In this document: positions 50,151-63,840 of the stretch, in pieces | How positions within the stretch are numbered: position 1 is the stretch's first letter | Layout of the letters: each line of letters starts with the position of its first letter | Assembly (NCBI GenBank): GCA_036937835.1 | Contig: CM072875.1 | Location: 13,343,001 to 13,407,000, forward strand | DNA: 64,000 bases | From: Pampus argenteus | Lineage: Eukaryota; Chordata; Actinopteri; Scombriformes; Stromateidae | Direction of reading: 5' to 3' | Position numbers and translations under genes: made by a program | Notes under the pieces: generated by a model | What the model was told of the DNA's origin: nothing | Database searches by the model: none | What the model saw: the letters and a program-made list of their open reading frames with translations, nothing else

Positions 50151-53100
50151 CCTAATTTAGTAGTTATTTATCTTTTCTCTATGACTTTCAATGTTTTCGA
50201 TGTTTCAGTAATGAGAAGAAATGTGGATGCCTGCAAATCACTTCCAAAAACAGAATCCACATTTTGTCATAGCTCATTGTTATGAAAATAAACAACATGA
50301 CAGCTTGATAAGTATCCAAAGAATAAAAAGTATGAATAGGTCTATTTCCTGTCAAGTACTCAGAATTACATTTGCAACAATCTGTCACAGATTTCATCCT
50401 TATCGCATGAGCTTATTACTAGGATTCATATTTCTGGGCAGACAAACAATAAATAAAAATGAGCCAAATTGAAGGATGGTTTGACATTTGTTGGCACACT
50501 GAAAAAAACGCTTTCAGACTCTCACTGTCAAAACAGATAGTGTAAACAAAAATATGTGCCATTTTTCTTTGATGTATTTGATGTGTCTGGTGCATGCCCT
50601 AATGTGCTAAATTGAGTTAAATTACCAAAATTATGTTACATTTTGAAATGAAGACTGCAGTTTTGGAAGTTCTATATAAAATAGAAGAAACACAGAAGAA
50701 AGAAAAAAAATGAATGAATGAAAGAAAGAAAGTAGTAATCAATAAGTAGCAGTAAATGGAACTTTGATTTGAGATTATGTATGTTGAGATATTGTCCTGA
50801 GATTGATACGTAGCAGCAATCCAAGTGAAATATTGTACAGTGATGAGAAAACATTCAAGCTCACAGTGAAGTGTATGAAAAGTTAAATTCAAAAACTTTA
50901 GAAATCTCTTTTGCTTTCAAGATTATCATTCATGACTGTGAAAGATTCAATCTATTAAAACCTGTAAACACTATCGTTGCTGTGAATTAATACATAAAAT
51001 TGCTATTTGCTTTGTGACATAAAAAACATATACGATATATGGTACTATATCCTAATGCATGAGAATTATAGGATATGGTGCCCTGATCAACCACAACCAT
51101 CCCCACCCTCACCCCCCCTACTCTCCACTGAGGAGTGTGCTGTCAACAGGCCTGGGATCACAAAGTTAAGCCCACTTCAATCTTCTCTGTCACATTCACT
51201 TCACTCCCCATTATGGCTTGAAGACAGAACATCAGTCCTCGTGTCTCATGGCCCACTACCCTTTTCCCCAGTTTTATATGAGAATTTGAGCCCTATGAAT
51301 TGAGAAATTCAGTCAGACTTATGCTGCAACGGGCTACTTTTTGGTTCCATATGGTACTAAATTTTCCAAGATACAAGGGGAGAAAAAGCATCTCACATGG
51401 AAGGTTTCTATTTTTCATGTGTGCAAATGACTGCAGGAGAGGGTTCACTTGGGTTTGCAACAACACTGTTTGCCTCCCTCTTTTAAAAAAACGTAAAATG
51501 GAAAAACAACTACTTATAACAACGGATAATGAAGTGAATATTTCACTGACCCAAGCCAGATAAGTTTCAGTTGACTCAGGGTATTCAGAGTAAAAACAGA
51601 GAAGCATCTTGCCTTGGCTCATTTTAACACCACCAGGCTTACTGTACCATTCTGTACAGTGCCCCCAGTGTCTCTGAGGAGTGAAGAGTTAAAAGAGTGC
51701 AGGAGAGAGCCCAGGATATTAGAGAATTTGTGGAGTGGATACTAGTATGAAGTGTAAGACAGAGCAGAAAGGGATTTAACCTTGGCTTTAATAAGGCCTC
51801 TTGGGTGTGCCTGTAAGGGAGCACACTGTCTACCACTGCTTTTTGTTGCTTTTGCCAAAAGAGAAACTCGGCCCTCGGGTCTCTCCTCTGCGGGGACAGT
51901 TCTAGCAAAGGAGAGAAAAAATGACAGCATAGAGATGGCAAGTGGCAAAGAGCCCACGCTCAATAAATACAGGCAGACAAACATCACATTTTATATGCTG
52001 GTTTTCATCCTGTCACATCAATGAACGAGTGATCAATGTTAAGCATATCAGATTGTTATATGTGGATCGGAGGCTATTTCAGTTTGTACTATTTTTGTAT
52101 TTCTGCCTTTAAATAAATACAGGTGCAAGTTTTTTTTAATCTGAGCTAATGTGACATAAACAACCCATGTTAGGTAACATAAGCAGACTGGGTGTTTTAG
52201 TGATTTACAAATCCAGTCAGACTATTAATGCCTTCATATAAGTGGATGATGGGTGATCCACGTTGAACTCATAGAATTGCATTAACGTAAGTGTGACAGT
52301 AACAGCATGGTCAAATGAAATGAGATACACAGAGCAGAATTACAATCATGACAGTTAATATTCAAATGTATCATAATATCTATTTTGTACAGATGTGATA
52401 GTTTGAATATTTTGCTTCAGTTGTCCTCATGAGAAAGGCCTCTGTTAAAGCTTTAAATAAGACTTGACTATTGAAAGCTGTTAGAACAAGTTTCTGAATC
52501 CTGGAAATGTACTTAACTAATTTATTTGACCAATTTGAAAACTTCTGCTGTCAAAAGCTTGGTGTTTTTCATCCGACGGCTTTAAGACTTCATGAATCTG
52601 TCATCTTAAGGCATCTGAAGCGCTTGCCAGTCCTTCCACAGGAACCACACTGGTTCTTCTGAACATTTCTCTTTATGTCTGTCGTCAAGCGGATGTAGAG
52701 CGAGCTGCACCGAACAGGCTCACAGACAAACAGTATGTCTGATGATTTTGTGACTTGTTCTTGTAAACAATCTGTCAGTGTCTCACTAAACTCTGGTCTT
52801 AAATTAAGTCACACAAGTTAGGAAATAAATAATGATATTAAAAAAATGTTGTTGCCATTTAAAAAATGATGAGATATTTATAGAACATCACTTCACACAA
52901 ATAAAGTGTAGAAAGAAAAGAAGAAGATGGCAAATAAACTTCACTTCAATTTAGGACCATTTACTGTAAAAACAAACCACCCATGGAAACACAACCAACG
53001 AAACCATTACACAAACAGCGCAAGGATTAAAGCGATCAAGTGGTTGTTTATATCCCATAAAATGTTGTTCCTCTCCTTTTCCTGTAGACTCTGAAGAAAA

Positions 53101-53561
53101 GAAAGAAACTCCATCTTGTCTGTGCGAACATGTGAAATTGGTTTTGTCTGGCTGCTTTGGATGTGAACTTTTGGGTTTTAGATATCACAGCAGACTGATT
53201 TCATGACCTTCACCCCCCTTTAGTACCATCTCTTTCTTTCTCTATCTTCTCACTCTTTTAGCTCTTTGGATATATTCCCCTATGATTATAAATAGATTCT
53301 AATTAGCTCCTCCAGCCATGGGCAATAGAATTCTTCATCAAGTAGGGACTGCACTCAGACGCCTTTATACATTAAAGCTTGTGCAAAAAGTCAGAAGAAC
53401 AGCAAATCCCCCTTGCCTCAATTTATTTATTTTTTTTCTGCAAAGCAGAGATTTATTTTCCAATATTTTATCAGTTCAAAAATAATTCTATACCGCAATT
53501 AATTTCCCTCATGTTTCAAAAGGACTATCTTCTGACTGATAAATTGATTAATTTGTTTATT

Positions 53562-53660
53562 CAGGATGCACCAATCTAACCCTTTCTCTATCAATACCAC
53601 TTCTGATACCTTGAATCAGGGTATCTGATGATACCGATCTAATACCAGTGCTCTCTTTTA
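53562..53660. mobile_element. hAT-type MITE end
   Basis: GGATGCACCAATCTAACCC is followed by ATCAATACCACTTCTGATACC, GGGTATCTGATGATACCG and ATCTAATACCAGTG. It fits the GGGATGCACCGATC...GATACCGATACC family of fish non-autonomous hAT elements. It is a fragment. Confidence 0.6.
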
Positions 53661-56600
53661 CCAAAATTTAGAGTCTGTGAACTTCACCATGTGAAACTCA
53701 TGTCACTCTTTTACATGTCAGGGTTTGCTGAGGCACAAAAGCCGCTCACCGTTAATGACTGAATAATCACTGATGAAAACCTAAGGTTAGTATTTGTGTC
53801 AATGCTGATCTGGCTTATCCAAATTCCTATGACCTATTATTAAATAAATTTACTAATATCATCCCTTCATAACTTCCAACACGTTGGGTATACTTTCTAA
53901 CTTTGCTGAGAGCTAAAATTTTCTATTCCCACCTTTATTCACTTTACTCAAAGCTTGTCAAGACCAAAGACTTCTGAGATATGGCGAGAAGAAGAGACAG
54001 ACCCATTCTTTCTTTCTCTCACATCCGCTCATCCAATTCTGTCTGTTTAATTCACATCAATCAAACAAACTCCCCCATAGAAGTTTTATTCTTAAAAGTT
54101 CACATTTTGTTCATTAACGTGATTAAAACCCTCTCTATTTAGAGTTAAGTCATTCCATGCTGCGTTTACATCCCAGAGGAAATTATGATGCAAATTCATC
54201 TCTGAAATATTTAAACATTTTATCTCTCTGAAATGTAAGATTGACACAGATCCCTATCCTGAGGTCTTTATAAGTTTGTGTACTGTCTGTGATTCTCAGC
54301 ACTCACTGACCCTGATTTTCTAACAGCATAGTAAAGTTCTGAAATGTGTTCTGCATATAACGATGAAAGATAATGAGCTGGCTGTGCAGTGAATTAATAT
54401 GAGCTGGATTAGACAATACCTACAGACAAAAGGCCCAGACAGCATCTGGTTTCAGGTTTCTCCTCTATTATATTAATATGATCCATCTGCTCACCTGCCA
54501 GCTGTCTGTCCTGTTATTCTGCATATGCACCTGCTTTTTTATCCTATCCTTAGAAGTGGTTTGTCACTAAAAGCCTCCTATAAAAAAAGGGAAACTGAAA
54601 AATAAGATGTTTGTTAATCTGAAACTTTGGTGTTATCAGCAACATTATTTTAATGACAGGAGCAAAATAATGCTTCAAACTATTTTGAGTCTTACTATGT
54701 GGATCACATCAGTTTTCAGTGCTGGTATACATCTTTTAAGGATGTGATCATGTGGATTGTCTTGTATTATCCCATGCTTCACAGATGCATCACATAATAA
54801 TGCAACACACTTGTACATCATCAGTAGATTGGATGTATGGCATGAATTCAAATCACCATAAGGTGAAAACAATCACTCTCATAAACAAAAATAAGTAAAC
54901 TGTAAAAAGATAGGTGAAATACTCCATTTTAAGGCTTTACTAACACCTACACGGTGGCTTGCATGGCTAACAATGTGTAGGTCATTATCACATTAAGAGC
55001 CTGTTTTATCCTCAGGTCACAGTACCTTGGTATTCTCTTGAAAATTAGTCTTTTAATGCTGATAGCCAAAGGGCATCAATTAAGCTCAACATCCAGAAAA
55101 TAGCTCCTGGAGCATGTACCCACTCAGCATGTAATTATGATTGATTTTGCTAAACAGACTTAGTGTATTAAAACACATTTGTCTGCTAATAACTATAGAA
55201 ACCTACATCATAAATTTAAATCGTAATCATTGCAATAAGCATGGAAAAGTGAGGAACGTTTAAGAAACAGAAACGTTTACTTTGGTGAAGTGAGTTCAGG
55301 TGGATTTTTCTTCTATTACATCCTGACCATCAACTAACAAATGCTAAACTTGAGTGACTTTTTGACATACTAATAGGCTTTGAATTTGTATCCTTTCACA
55401 GGGTTTCGCTGTTGCTCCACTGGACTTTTCAAACCTGAGATCTCTTGCCAGGACTGCTCACCTTACAATAAAAGAATGTTTCACTCATAAACAGCATTTC
55501 TCTCAAGTATAAAACTTTGTATTGTGTATCATTTGAAGACCTGTGAACAATGCCAAAAATAGAAAAGAGGAATGCTGGACATAAAGACAAAAACTGTTGA
55601 ATGATAATGGCCAAATTTGATTTGATTACTATTCCAAGCGCTGTATGAAAAAGAGCCATGCTGCCCTCTGTCTGTAATATGCCAAAATATATAGCTACAG
55701 GAAAATACAAAAAGGGAAGTTTTTGTAATGTACAAATGCCTTTTTTGGCGTTTTCCATGTTTTGTCGTTGTAGATATATGAAATAAATTGATTGGTTGTA
55801 ATAGCCCTTTATAATAGAGGACATTTTGATGTGTCACAGCAGAAGAAGCACAGGTGTAAATAATCAAAAATAATGCTGGCTGGATTTTATTTAGCTGCTT
55901 CAGTTTTCAGGGTCCTGGTACTCACTGTCAGCTCACTGTCACAACAACAGAACACAGCCGCTGTTAATGTTACTAGTAACAAATGTGCTTTTCCTGCTAT
56001 GACAAGTCAAAATGAGAGAGTGACACAAATATAGAACAGTAAAACAAATCTTTATAAATTGAGTTGAGTTTCAGTGTAAAATATAAAATAATTAATTGCA
56101 TAAATATGAATTAACCTCAAACCATTATCAAGTACGGGTTTCACCTTCGGCAATAACAACAGTCTTGAGTCTATATGGATCAGCCTGTTCAGCTTTGCAC
56201 AATGTAGGAATTAGGGCCCATAACAGTATCACTGAAACAACACTAACAGCGGCTCTGTGTGTTTCAAGGTAATTAGGTCAATGGTGGTTAGTGGTGTAAA
56301 AGTACACCACCTCAAAGGTCATAATTTAGAAAGTGACACCTGTACGCGCAGTGTTTTAAACTTCACAGTTGTCAGGCAACACAGCTGACCAAATATTTGA
56401 CTTTTGATGCCACGGTGCATGGGCTAATGCTATACAAATAATAATACAGTGCATCATTAAATAATTGACTGCACATATTAAGACTAAATAGTTATTGTAG
56501 AAGTAAACATATTATTTCCTCTTCACGAAACATTGCTGACCAATTCTGTGCTAAATAAAATGTTTTAACCTTTATAACCCAATTATTATTGAAGCAAGTA

Positions 56601-57089
56601 GTGCTGGGTTACTTCACTACATACAGTACTGCTTAAAGAGAGACAAAAACCTTTAGTGTTAAGCACTTTGTTTCTTTCTGTATTATATAACAGCCAATAC
56701 CTATTGTCTTTCCTATCCTTGCTGAAAGGCCTCAGTGTAGTCAAAGGAGTGCTTAAAATATGATACCTGTTGTGTTTTTTTTTAAATCAACGATTATGCT
56801 GTAAGTAAGGCCTATATGACATATTTTATACACTAATTGGTTTCATTGAAAATCTCCTTTATTCTGCCCTTTCTCTGTTTTATTTTCCCTCTATCAGTTG
56901 TTTTGGTGTAGTTCAGTTTATTTCCCTTGCTCTCTTACTCTTAATGTTATTTTTTTTGTTTTATTATTATCACGTTGTACATAACATGTCCACAAATGGG
57001 TAATAAACCAAAAGAAAACCCCAACGTCTGTGTAGGTGTTGAGCAGTCTCTGAAATATCCTCCCAAAAGCTGTTGCCTCAATTAATGTA

Positions 57090-57110
57090 TGATGATGATG
57101 ATGATGGTGG
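57090..57110. repeat. (GAT)n trinucleotide repeat
   Basis: Six or seven GAT units pass into GGTGGTGAAGAAGA on the plus strand. They create a spurious His-run frame on the minus strand. Confidence 0.9.
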
Positions 57111-57300
57111 TGAAGAAGACTATCTAACAACCTCTCATTGATGTCTATTTGGTTTGAGATCTGCAAGTTTCTCCACTCATATACAGACATTTCCATCCGT
57201 ATTGCTTCGTGAGTTGTTTTACACAATAAATTGGATACACTATGTGTCTTATATCGTAACGTCCAGCAGGAGGAGCTCATAGTCTAAGTAAGAGGTGCCA

Positions 57301-58059
57301 AGGTTTACCATTTAAAGGAATAGGGCTGAGTTTATTTCTGCTCAATTTTATGGCCGCTACATTCGAAGAAACTCAGTAAGTTAGAACTGTAGAAAAGCCA
57401 AAAAACAGCGAAATACACGTAAATACGTGAAACCCACTGGCTCGTACATGTTAGCTGCTGGACGTCGACCTCTGTGGGCCTTTTCTGAAATGTAACCCCT
57501 GCACGTAACGTTACAGTAAGTCTGCCAGTTTGCAAACAACCTCCACTAAACACCTAATGTCTGCAATGCCTGTATCAGTGCAGTGTTCGTGTGTTTTTAT
57601 ATGACAGAGAAAGAAAGAGGAGAAGAGAGGAGACGTTGTCATGTGCTTGCCTGCCATTTGGTCCACTTGGTTGTGGCTTATCTTGACGGGTGCTTTCAGG
57701 ACGAGCCCTGAACAACAACAACGTCGTATATTAAAGTTAATCCATCGTTGTGTTTTCTACTGGAGAAGCTTGATGGGACTGTTGGGAGTCACCACAGCTA
57801 CAGCTGCTGCTGCTGCTGCTTGCTACTACTACTACTGGCGAAGATTTGCATGAGCTTTAGCATTAACGGCTGGCAATCCCCTCCAACCCTGCTTCAATCC
57901 AGGATCCATCTTTTTCAGTCCTCTCTAGCCATTATTTTATTTACTAAATGCCCATATCCCTCCGCAGGGTCAGAGAGTATTTTGAAGAAATTGTCAAATG
58001 GTTAACATTGTGTTTTTACCATTACTTCTAATCGATGTTATCAGACATTTGCTGTATTC
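57301..58059 (+). promoter_or_regulatory. CpG-rich upstream region of the right-hand gene
   Basis: CpG density rises clearly from about 57340 compared with the AT-rich DNA to the left, and stays raised to about 58920. This supports a promoter or CpG island. Inside it are a (GCT)n(ACT)n compound run at 57803-57836 and a small open frame at 57641-57853. That frame depends on the repeat and resembles no protein I know. No TATA box was found. Confidence 0.5.
57803..57836. repeat. compound (GCT)n(ACT)n repeat
   Basis: About six GCT units followed by about five ACT units lie in the CpG-rich region. Confidence 0.92.
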
Positions 58060-58917
58060 GCGAAACATAGCGTTGGTAACGAGTCGCATCGATTCGGAAG
58101 ATTTGTGTGTCGTACTTGTGGAAGAAGAAGCTGGATCTAGTTTTTGAGGAGCCTAGAGGGGGTTGTGCTTCGGTGCCACTTATCATTAGATATGGCCACC
58201 GTTATGGAGTACACCGAAGCGTCTTCTTCAACTTAATTTTGTGATATTTCATAGTCATTTCACAGTTCCGACAGTGTGGCAGGTGGAGTGTTATTTTTTT
58301 GAAAGCTAATGTTTGTTTTTAGATGTCCTGGAAGGCGGCGGTTACTGCGTGGCAGTCCTAACTGTCCGCTCGGTCCCGCAGCTTGTCGCAGCTGAAGAAA
58401 ATAGGACCAGTTGCCAACCAAGCGGTCGGCACCCAACATTTACGTTGCGCGTCGCTGTACATTTTCTGTGGATTCACATGTAAAGTTTCAGTTACGGAGT
58501 GCTAACTGTTACGGCCGCTTGGATTTGGGTTTTATTTTTTAACGTTAATGGTAAAATTGTTGGCCGTAGACTTGGGTGGCTAACACCAACTAGCTATATA
58601 ACCCGAACTCGTGCGACGACAGCTGTCATTGGAGAAAGGAAAGTGATCTCCCACAAATGCATGTGCCAGTGAAGCTGTTTTCTTTTGGATTTACATCAGC
58701 TGTCTCACCATCAAATGGGCAAAGTTGGGAATAACCTTGCAACGTTGGAATACCATGATATGCGTTATGCATTTTTGAGAACTGCGGTGTTGCTTCATTG
58801 GAGAGAGGCTAGCTAGCTCGATTAGCTCGCTAGCTAGCTGGTTGATAAAAGTGCGACGTTTCATCCCCCAGTATTTTGGACATGAAGAGGATAACTCGCT
58901 ATTCTTAGGGCTGGAAG
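58060..58917 (+). other. probable non-coding first exon (5' UTR) of an unidentified plus-strand gene
   Basis: A CpG-rich stretch ends at a good donor (GGAAG then GTAAGC at 58918). Several ATGs inside it open only short frames. Examples are 58192 (MATVMEYTEASSST, then stop), 58323 (12 codons), 58658 (about 26 codons) and 58881 (8 codons). It therefore looks like a long leader rather than coding sequence, and the start at 58060 is only a guess. The coding part must lie to the right of the window. A GCTAGCTAGCT-type near-palindrome stands at 58808-58841. The gene cannot be named. It would be transcribed divergently from dpp6. Confidence 0.5.
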
Positions 58918-60967
58918 GTAAGCATTAATGAGAAGTTTACTTGTCTCTCATGCAAGCTAGAGTTGTTTGGCATACACCTTTCTAAAGCAAAGCTGAGCCA
59001 ACATGATCCATCTCCAGTCTGATGTTGGGGGTTTGTCGCCGCCTTGGTTTTCATGACTCAGACTATTTAGCGGAATAGAGCATTCAGTAGATCGGTTCAT
59101 GGGTGCTATACACTCAGAAATGGGTAGTTAATGTTATGTTTTCACCTCCTAACACGATATATTCGACCAACAGTCACACACAACTAACGTTAGATTGTAA
59201 AGAAAAGCCGAAACCAAAGCTTACGTCATTGCGTACCGTATCATTTTCACTTTTTGTGTAGCATTGTAGTTCCCCAACACAGTTCCGTTTCATTGAATAG
59301 ACCGAGCCTTTGTGTGTTAATGCTCATCACTGCCTTGTACCCAATTGGAAGTTGTCTTACGGATACTGTAGCTGAGGTTACCCGTTAAGTTTGCCATAAT
59401 TCCCAAACTACATTATTTAGCTCAAGCTGCGGGGAAACAAAAGACTGAAGCATCAATGTTTGGTGTTTTGGCGTAGGCGTTAGTTAGTACGATGAGTTGG
59501 CCAACTAACTGCAATCATAGGTAGGTAACCTGTTTGCTGTGTGAGGCACTTTCAAAGTTGTCTGGCTAATGTCTGTCAAAGCCGAATCAAAGCTACTATT
59601 GTGAGCCAGATATGAAACATAAGGCATTTTTTTTCTGTAGTTTCTGCCTCATTCAGGCGATCCCACTGTTACTTTTGTCTGTGGTCGCCGAGGAAAGGCG
59701 ACAGAGTTCAACACAACAGGCTAGCAGCAGCTATCGTTAGCTGTAGGCAACTGCTTTGTGCCCAAGCCGGAGTTAACAAAAGCTAATGTTAGCATGTCTC
59801 CAATTGTGCCCGTGGTGGTCGTGACTGCCTAGTAGTCCCCGGATACTAACCTCAGATGCCCTAACAATCAACGTTATTCTCATCACTATCAGTTGAGGCT
59901 TACCTGGTCATAGATCTGGTTATAAAATGTTCCTTAACCAACTAATTTTTGCACACACCACCACTTAGTGTGTCATGGAACAATGTAAGCCCTCTTTCTT
60001 ATTTAAGGATTTGAGATACAATTCATAATGCCAGAATAACTGTACTGACAGTCTACCCCTTCTAATAACTAATATTTCTTGTGTTATTGGACCACCATCT
60101 GTCCAAAGAGCCTAGAGGTAGGTGGAGACCAATATAGACGTAAGAGAAAAAGATAATTACCATGAAGTGTAAAGATGGTCTCAGTACCATATCTAACCTC
60201 CAAAAGCATTGATGTCTAAGTAATAACTGTAGTTTCACAATGCTAATTAAAAAAACATTAATGTAATGTGGGGCAACAAAATATCACCTCAGCATGGACA
60301 TTGCCATATAGAAAATACCATATTCCAAATGTTACAAAATGTGTTGCGGCAAACTAGGCTTAATTTTAAGCAATCGATACTAAAAATGAAAACTACCTAA
60401 GTTGACTTTCCTGTGACTCATGCTAAGAATTAGTCATTTAGTCTGATGTAATTACATATTGGCACAGAAAAACAACATAAGTGGCTTGTGTTTGTTTGTT
60501 TTACTGAACCAAAAATAAGTATTTACAAATATTGGTAGAAAACATGCTATGCTGGTATTTGGAGGTACTTTACTTTTCAAATGACTGATGTGGTGCAAAA
60601 ACAGGTATTCTGTCTTTGTCTTTTTTCCTTTCCAGGAAGGGATGATCCATTGTTTAAAAAAAATAAGGCTTATAATCACAAATCGTTGTAATTGTAGTTA
60701 AAATGTATTAGCATATTTATAACCAAGCCCAGCAAGGCTCTAGTAAGGCTTTAGTGATATCTTCACATCTATAATACTATAATACATCTGTAATCATGGG
60801 CTTATCAAGCAGTTATAGCTAATATGTTAATGGTTGCCTATGTAAACATTAACAACAGACACATACCAACATGAACATCCCATTGAATGTTACTGAAGGT
60901 CTGAGAAAAGTAAAAGTTGTGCTATTGCAGCCCCCTATTAACCTCATATACACTAGTTGTGTAGCTA

Positions 60968-60985
60968 CAGCAGCAGCAGCAGCAG
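60968..60985. repeat. (CAG)6 repeat
   Basis: Six CAG units on the plus strand. The surrounding frame encodes an Ala run but is not a recognisable gene. Confidence 0.93.
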
Positions 60986-61743
60986 AAGACCTTTGTCAGT
61001 GTCTGTCTGCTCTGGATGATACTCAGCATTGCTGTGAACTCAGCATTTTGACAGCACTTACAGTCCACTGCCTACAGTCCACTGCAGTCATTAAAGTTCT
61101 GTGCATAAGATGGAAGAAAAATGACTTGGAGCTTAAAAACAACTTGGACAATAAAAAAAAAAACTAAGCTGAAATGCATTAGGGTCAACAGGGTGCCCTT
61201 TTTCCATTGCATGCTGGGCAGTGGGCAGGTAGCATACACTTAGTTTGTATGAGCGTGTTCAAAAAATTAAGCAATCTCCACAGATTTAGACAAACGTTTT
61301 GTTTTTTTTGTCAAACAACTGGTTAGATTTTACTGATGAACTGCATTAGTTACTTACAGCACAGTAGTCTCACTGCACTACTGTTGGGAGAGACTTGCTG
61401 TTTATGAGACATACATTAACATATGTTTAGAGAGAAATCATAGAAATCTGAACCCATGAGAAATACACAAATGGAGATGCATACACACTGGGCCAGAGGG
61501 GTTCACTGAATGGCTAGAGTATGAAAATTATTAAATTCATGTGATTTGGCCTGGATATGATATGGGAGATTTTGGACCAGTATGTCGACCAGCACTCTCC
61601 ACCATGATCATCAAAATGACAGGTGAGGGGCTATATTTTGGAAGAATGGTGTTCATTCCTCCACTAGATTGAGAGGTGTAAAATGTATGTCACATACTTT
61701 TTAACCTGCTTTGAAGGTTTGACACCTTCTTTCAACTTTATTT

Positions 61744-61763
61744 AAAAAAAAAAAAAAAAAAAG
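61744..61763. repeat. poly(A) run
   Basis: About 20 A in a row after TTT on the plus strand. No retroposon body is recognised upstream. Confidence 0.9.
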
Positions 61764-62106
61764 TTGACATGTTTGGACACTGGCATTTAATACACGTTTC
61801 ATCGCGGTGTATAGTTGAAACAGTATAGCACCAAATCTACAGTTGAGTTTGATTCCTTTTAAAAAAGGCAAGAATCTATGCCATGGTATGGTTAATGGGC
61901 AATGGTAAATATTAGGTTTTTGGAGAACTTTGGAGATGTATATTGTGTCAAATTAAGTCATACAGGCTGAAAACAAAAAGGTGTTATGGAAGAAAAGTCT
62001 CCCTCTGCATTAGACATCTGATTGCACCAGGGTATGTGAGAGCTGCGTAGTAGCATGATTCTTCCCATATTGTTGGAGCAAGTAGCATTTTTGCAGTGCT
62101 GAAGTT

Positions 62107-62185
62107 AGGGATGCATGATAATATCGGTACATTGATGGTATCAGCCGATAAAGGCTTCAGCTGATATTGACTGATAAGATGACGC
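62107..62185. mobile_element. hAT-type MITE end
   Basis: AGGGATGCATGATAATATCG then GTACATTGATGGTATCAGCC, GATAAAGGCTTCAGC and GATATTGACTGATAAGATGA. It agrees with the AGGGATGCACGATAATATCGG family of fish hAT-like repeats. Confidence 0.65.
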
Positions 62186-62719
62186 ATTAATTATGCTTAA
62201 ATGCTTGCTTGACTAAATGGTTGACGCATGTCCCTTGTGTGAGAGTATGCGTGCAGTGCTGTCATCATGTCTCTTGCATTGAACGTAAAAGAGCAAGCAA
62301 CATGTCTGCGGTGTGGAGGTTTTTGCTTTACAACTGTCCGAAAAGGATAACAAAGTTGATATTTGCATAATTGCTCGTTGTTGGTCATGCGAGGAGGAGC
62401 CACACCGCATTTCTTCAACACTACAAATTAAATTTAGTTTACTTTCACATTATCCCTTTGGACAGAGATTACATTTATTAATGTTGCAACTTGTGAAATA
62501 GGTCAGATTTGCCCTGGTTGTAGCTATTGTCAAGGAGAGCATCATCCAAGCCTGTTTAAGTAGAATGTAGAAGATCTGCAGATCTGAAAGTAGAATATCT
62601 GCAAAACAGCTAAGCTAGTGAACTCCAACACAGAGTTATGTATAATGAGTGTGTTATGTATAATGAACTACCATGTATGAAAATGAAAATAAATTAATCA
62701 ATCGAGAAACTAAATCCAT

Positions 62720-63840
62720 GCAATTATAAGACAACCCCACCCCTTTTTTCCCAACAATTGTTTTTATAAAAATACTTTTAAAATATATTGTACATTATAG
62801 TTTAAGTTACATGCTCACATACTCTCCTAGGAGGTGGTGCAAAATTATTTTCTACAGTAGTTAGACTGCCTATTATCTTTTTGATCCTTAGCAGTTAATT
62901 ACAGTGGTATTTGGCAGCTTGACATACAGTTCACGTTTTGATTCTGCAGTAAGACATCGGAAGATGCTTTGAACTTGTTTTCAAGAATTTATATCCTCTT
63001 TGGTGGAAAAACACGTTACACAAGCCTTGAGAAACTCCTGCAGGTTAAACGGGAATAACATAACTTGTAGATCTGATTGACTCACTTACTGTAAAAAGAC
63101 TCTAAGACTACAAACAACCCATTACTATTATCATCATTATTATTACTGACCAAATTATGTTGGTACTACCAAGTACCTATGTATATGCATCTGGGTAAGA
63201 GAGTTTACATTGGAGAGCGAGAGAGAGAGTGACATTACCTCTTCCTTAAATCTACAGTGATATCTACACTCTGCTTTACTATGGCAAATAATTCATGTTA
63301 CATTAGCAGGAAGAAAATGCATTGCTGTCTATCCTGCGACCCAGTGTTGCAGCTACTTTGTGCATGACAGTAGCTAAGATAACTGGCTAATATTTGCTCC
63401 AGAGCCAAATAATGCAAAATACAAGAGAGTTAAAGTGAAATACGACTTCACTCAGGAGTCTCGGTTATATTTGTAGCTTCAAAGTCAGAACTGAGAAGAA
63501 TGTTGACATTATTAAATGCCATTGTGTCCATAACTCTTGGACTCTCTAGAATATTTTCAAATTCCTAATTTAAACACCTGTAACTTATTTTTGTACAACT
63601 GAAATTACATTATTTTTTATTACAGAGAGATTAAAGTTGTACTGTTGGTTCCTGGTACCTGTATCAGTTCATATGTGAACGGTGCCCAACCCTACCTGTT
63701 AGCAACAATCCCTGTAGGAGTTGGTTTTACACCTGTACTCTCTCAAATCAGTTGTAAAGTCATAATAATCCAGTCCTCAAATATAAGACGACACCCACTT
63801 TTTCGAACGGAATTTCTGGTGTAAAATATATTTTTTTATA
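62720..63840. repeat. pair of related TATAAGACRACMCC segments with a GTGCCCAACCCTA end between
   Basis: ATTATAAGACAACCCCACCCC at 62725 and AATATAAGACGACACCCACTT at 63782 are in the same orientation and look like parts of one repeat family. Between them, at 63640-63700, is GGTACCTGTATCAGTTCATA then TGTGAACGGTGCCCAACCCTA, typical of another fish hAT-like end. Exact borders are not visible, and the range given only encloses the group. Confidence 0.4.

Larger units (their letters stand above)
43331..57300. other. intergenic stretch between dpp6 and the right-hand gene
   Basis: About 14 kb of AT-rich DNA without a supported exon or RNA gene. Recognised content is a fish interspersed repeat at 45885-46125, a degenerate CTAACC-rich repeat at 46180-46400, a Tc1-type end at 50066-50150 and a hAT-type end at 53562-53660. 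A patch at about 51080-52020 is somewhat more GC-rich and open on both strands but resembles no known protein. It is mentioned only as possible conserved non-coding DNA. Confidence 0.6.

Noticed and set aside
55429..55867. Two overlapping minus-strand frames of 112 and 131 codons
   Set aside because: They overlap in different frames in AT-rich intergenic DNA and show no known domain.
56918..57280. A 120-codon minus-strand frame with a His run
   Set aside because: The His run is the translated GAT repeat, and there is no homology or splice context.
57641..57853. A 70-codon plus-strand frame with Ala and Tyr runs in the CpG region
   Set aside because: Much of it is the GCT/ACT repeat. It has no recognisable protein and no donor, so it is probably leader or promoter DNA.
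59880..59915. A minus-strand ATGACCAG followed by GTAAGC near 59.9 kb
   Set aside because: A good donor but only eight coding bases with no supporting context. Likely chance.
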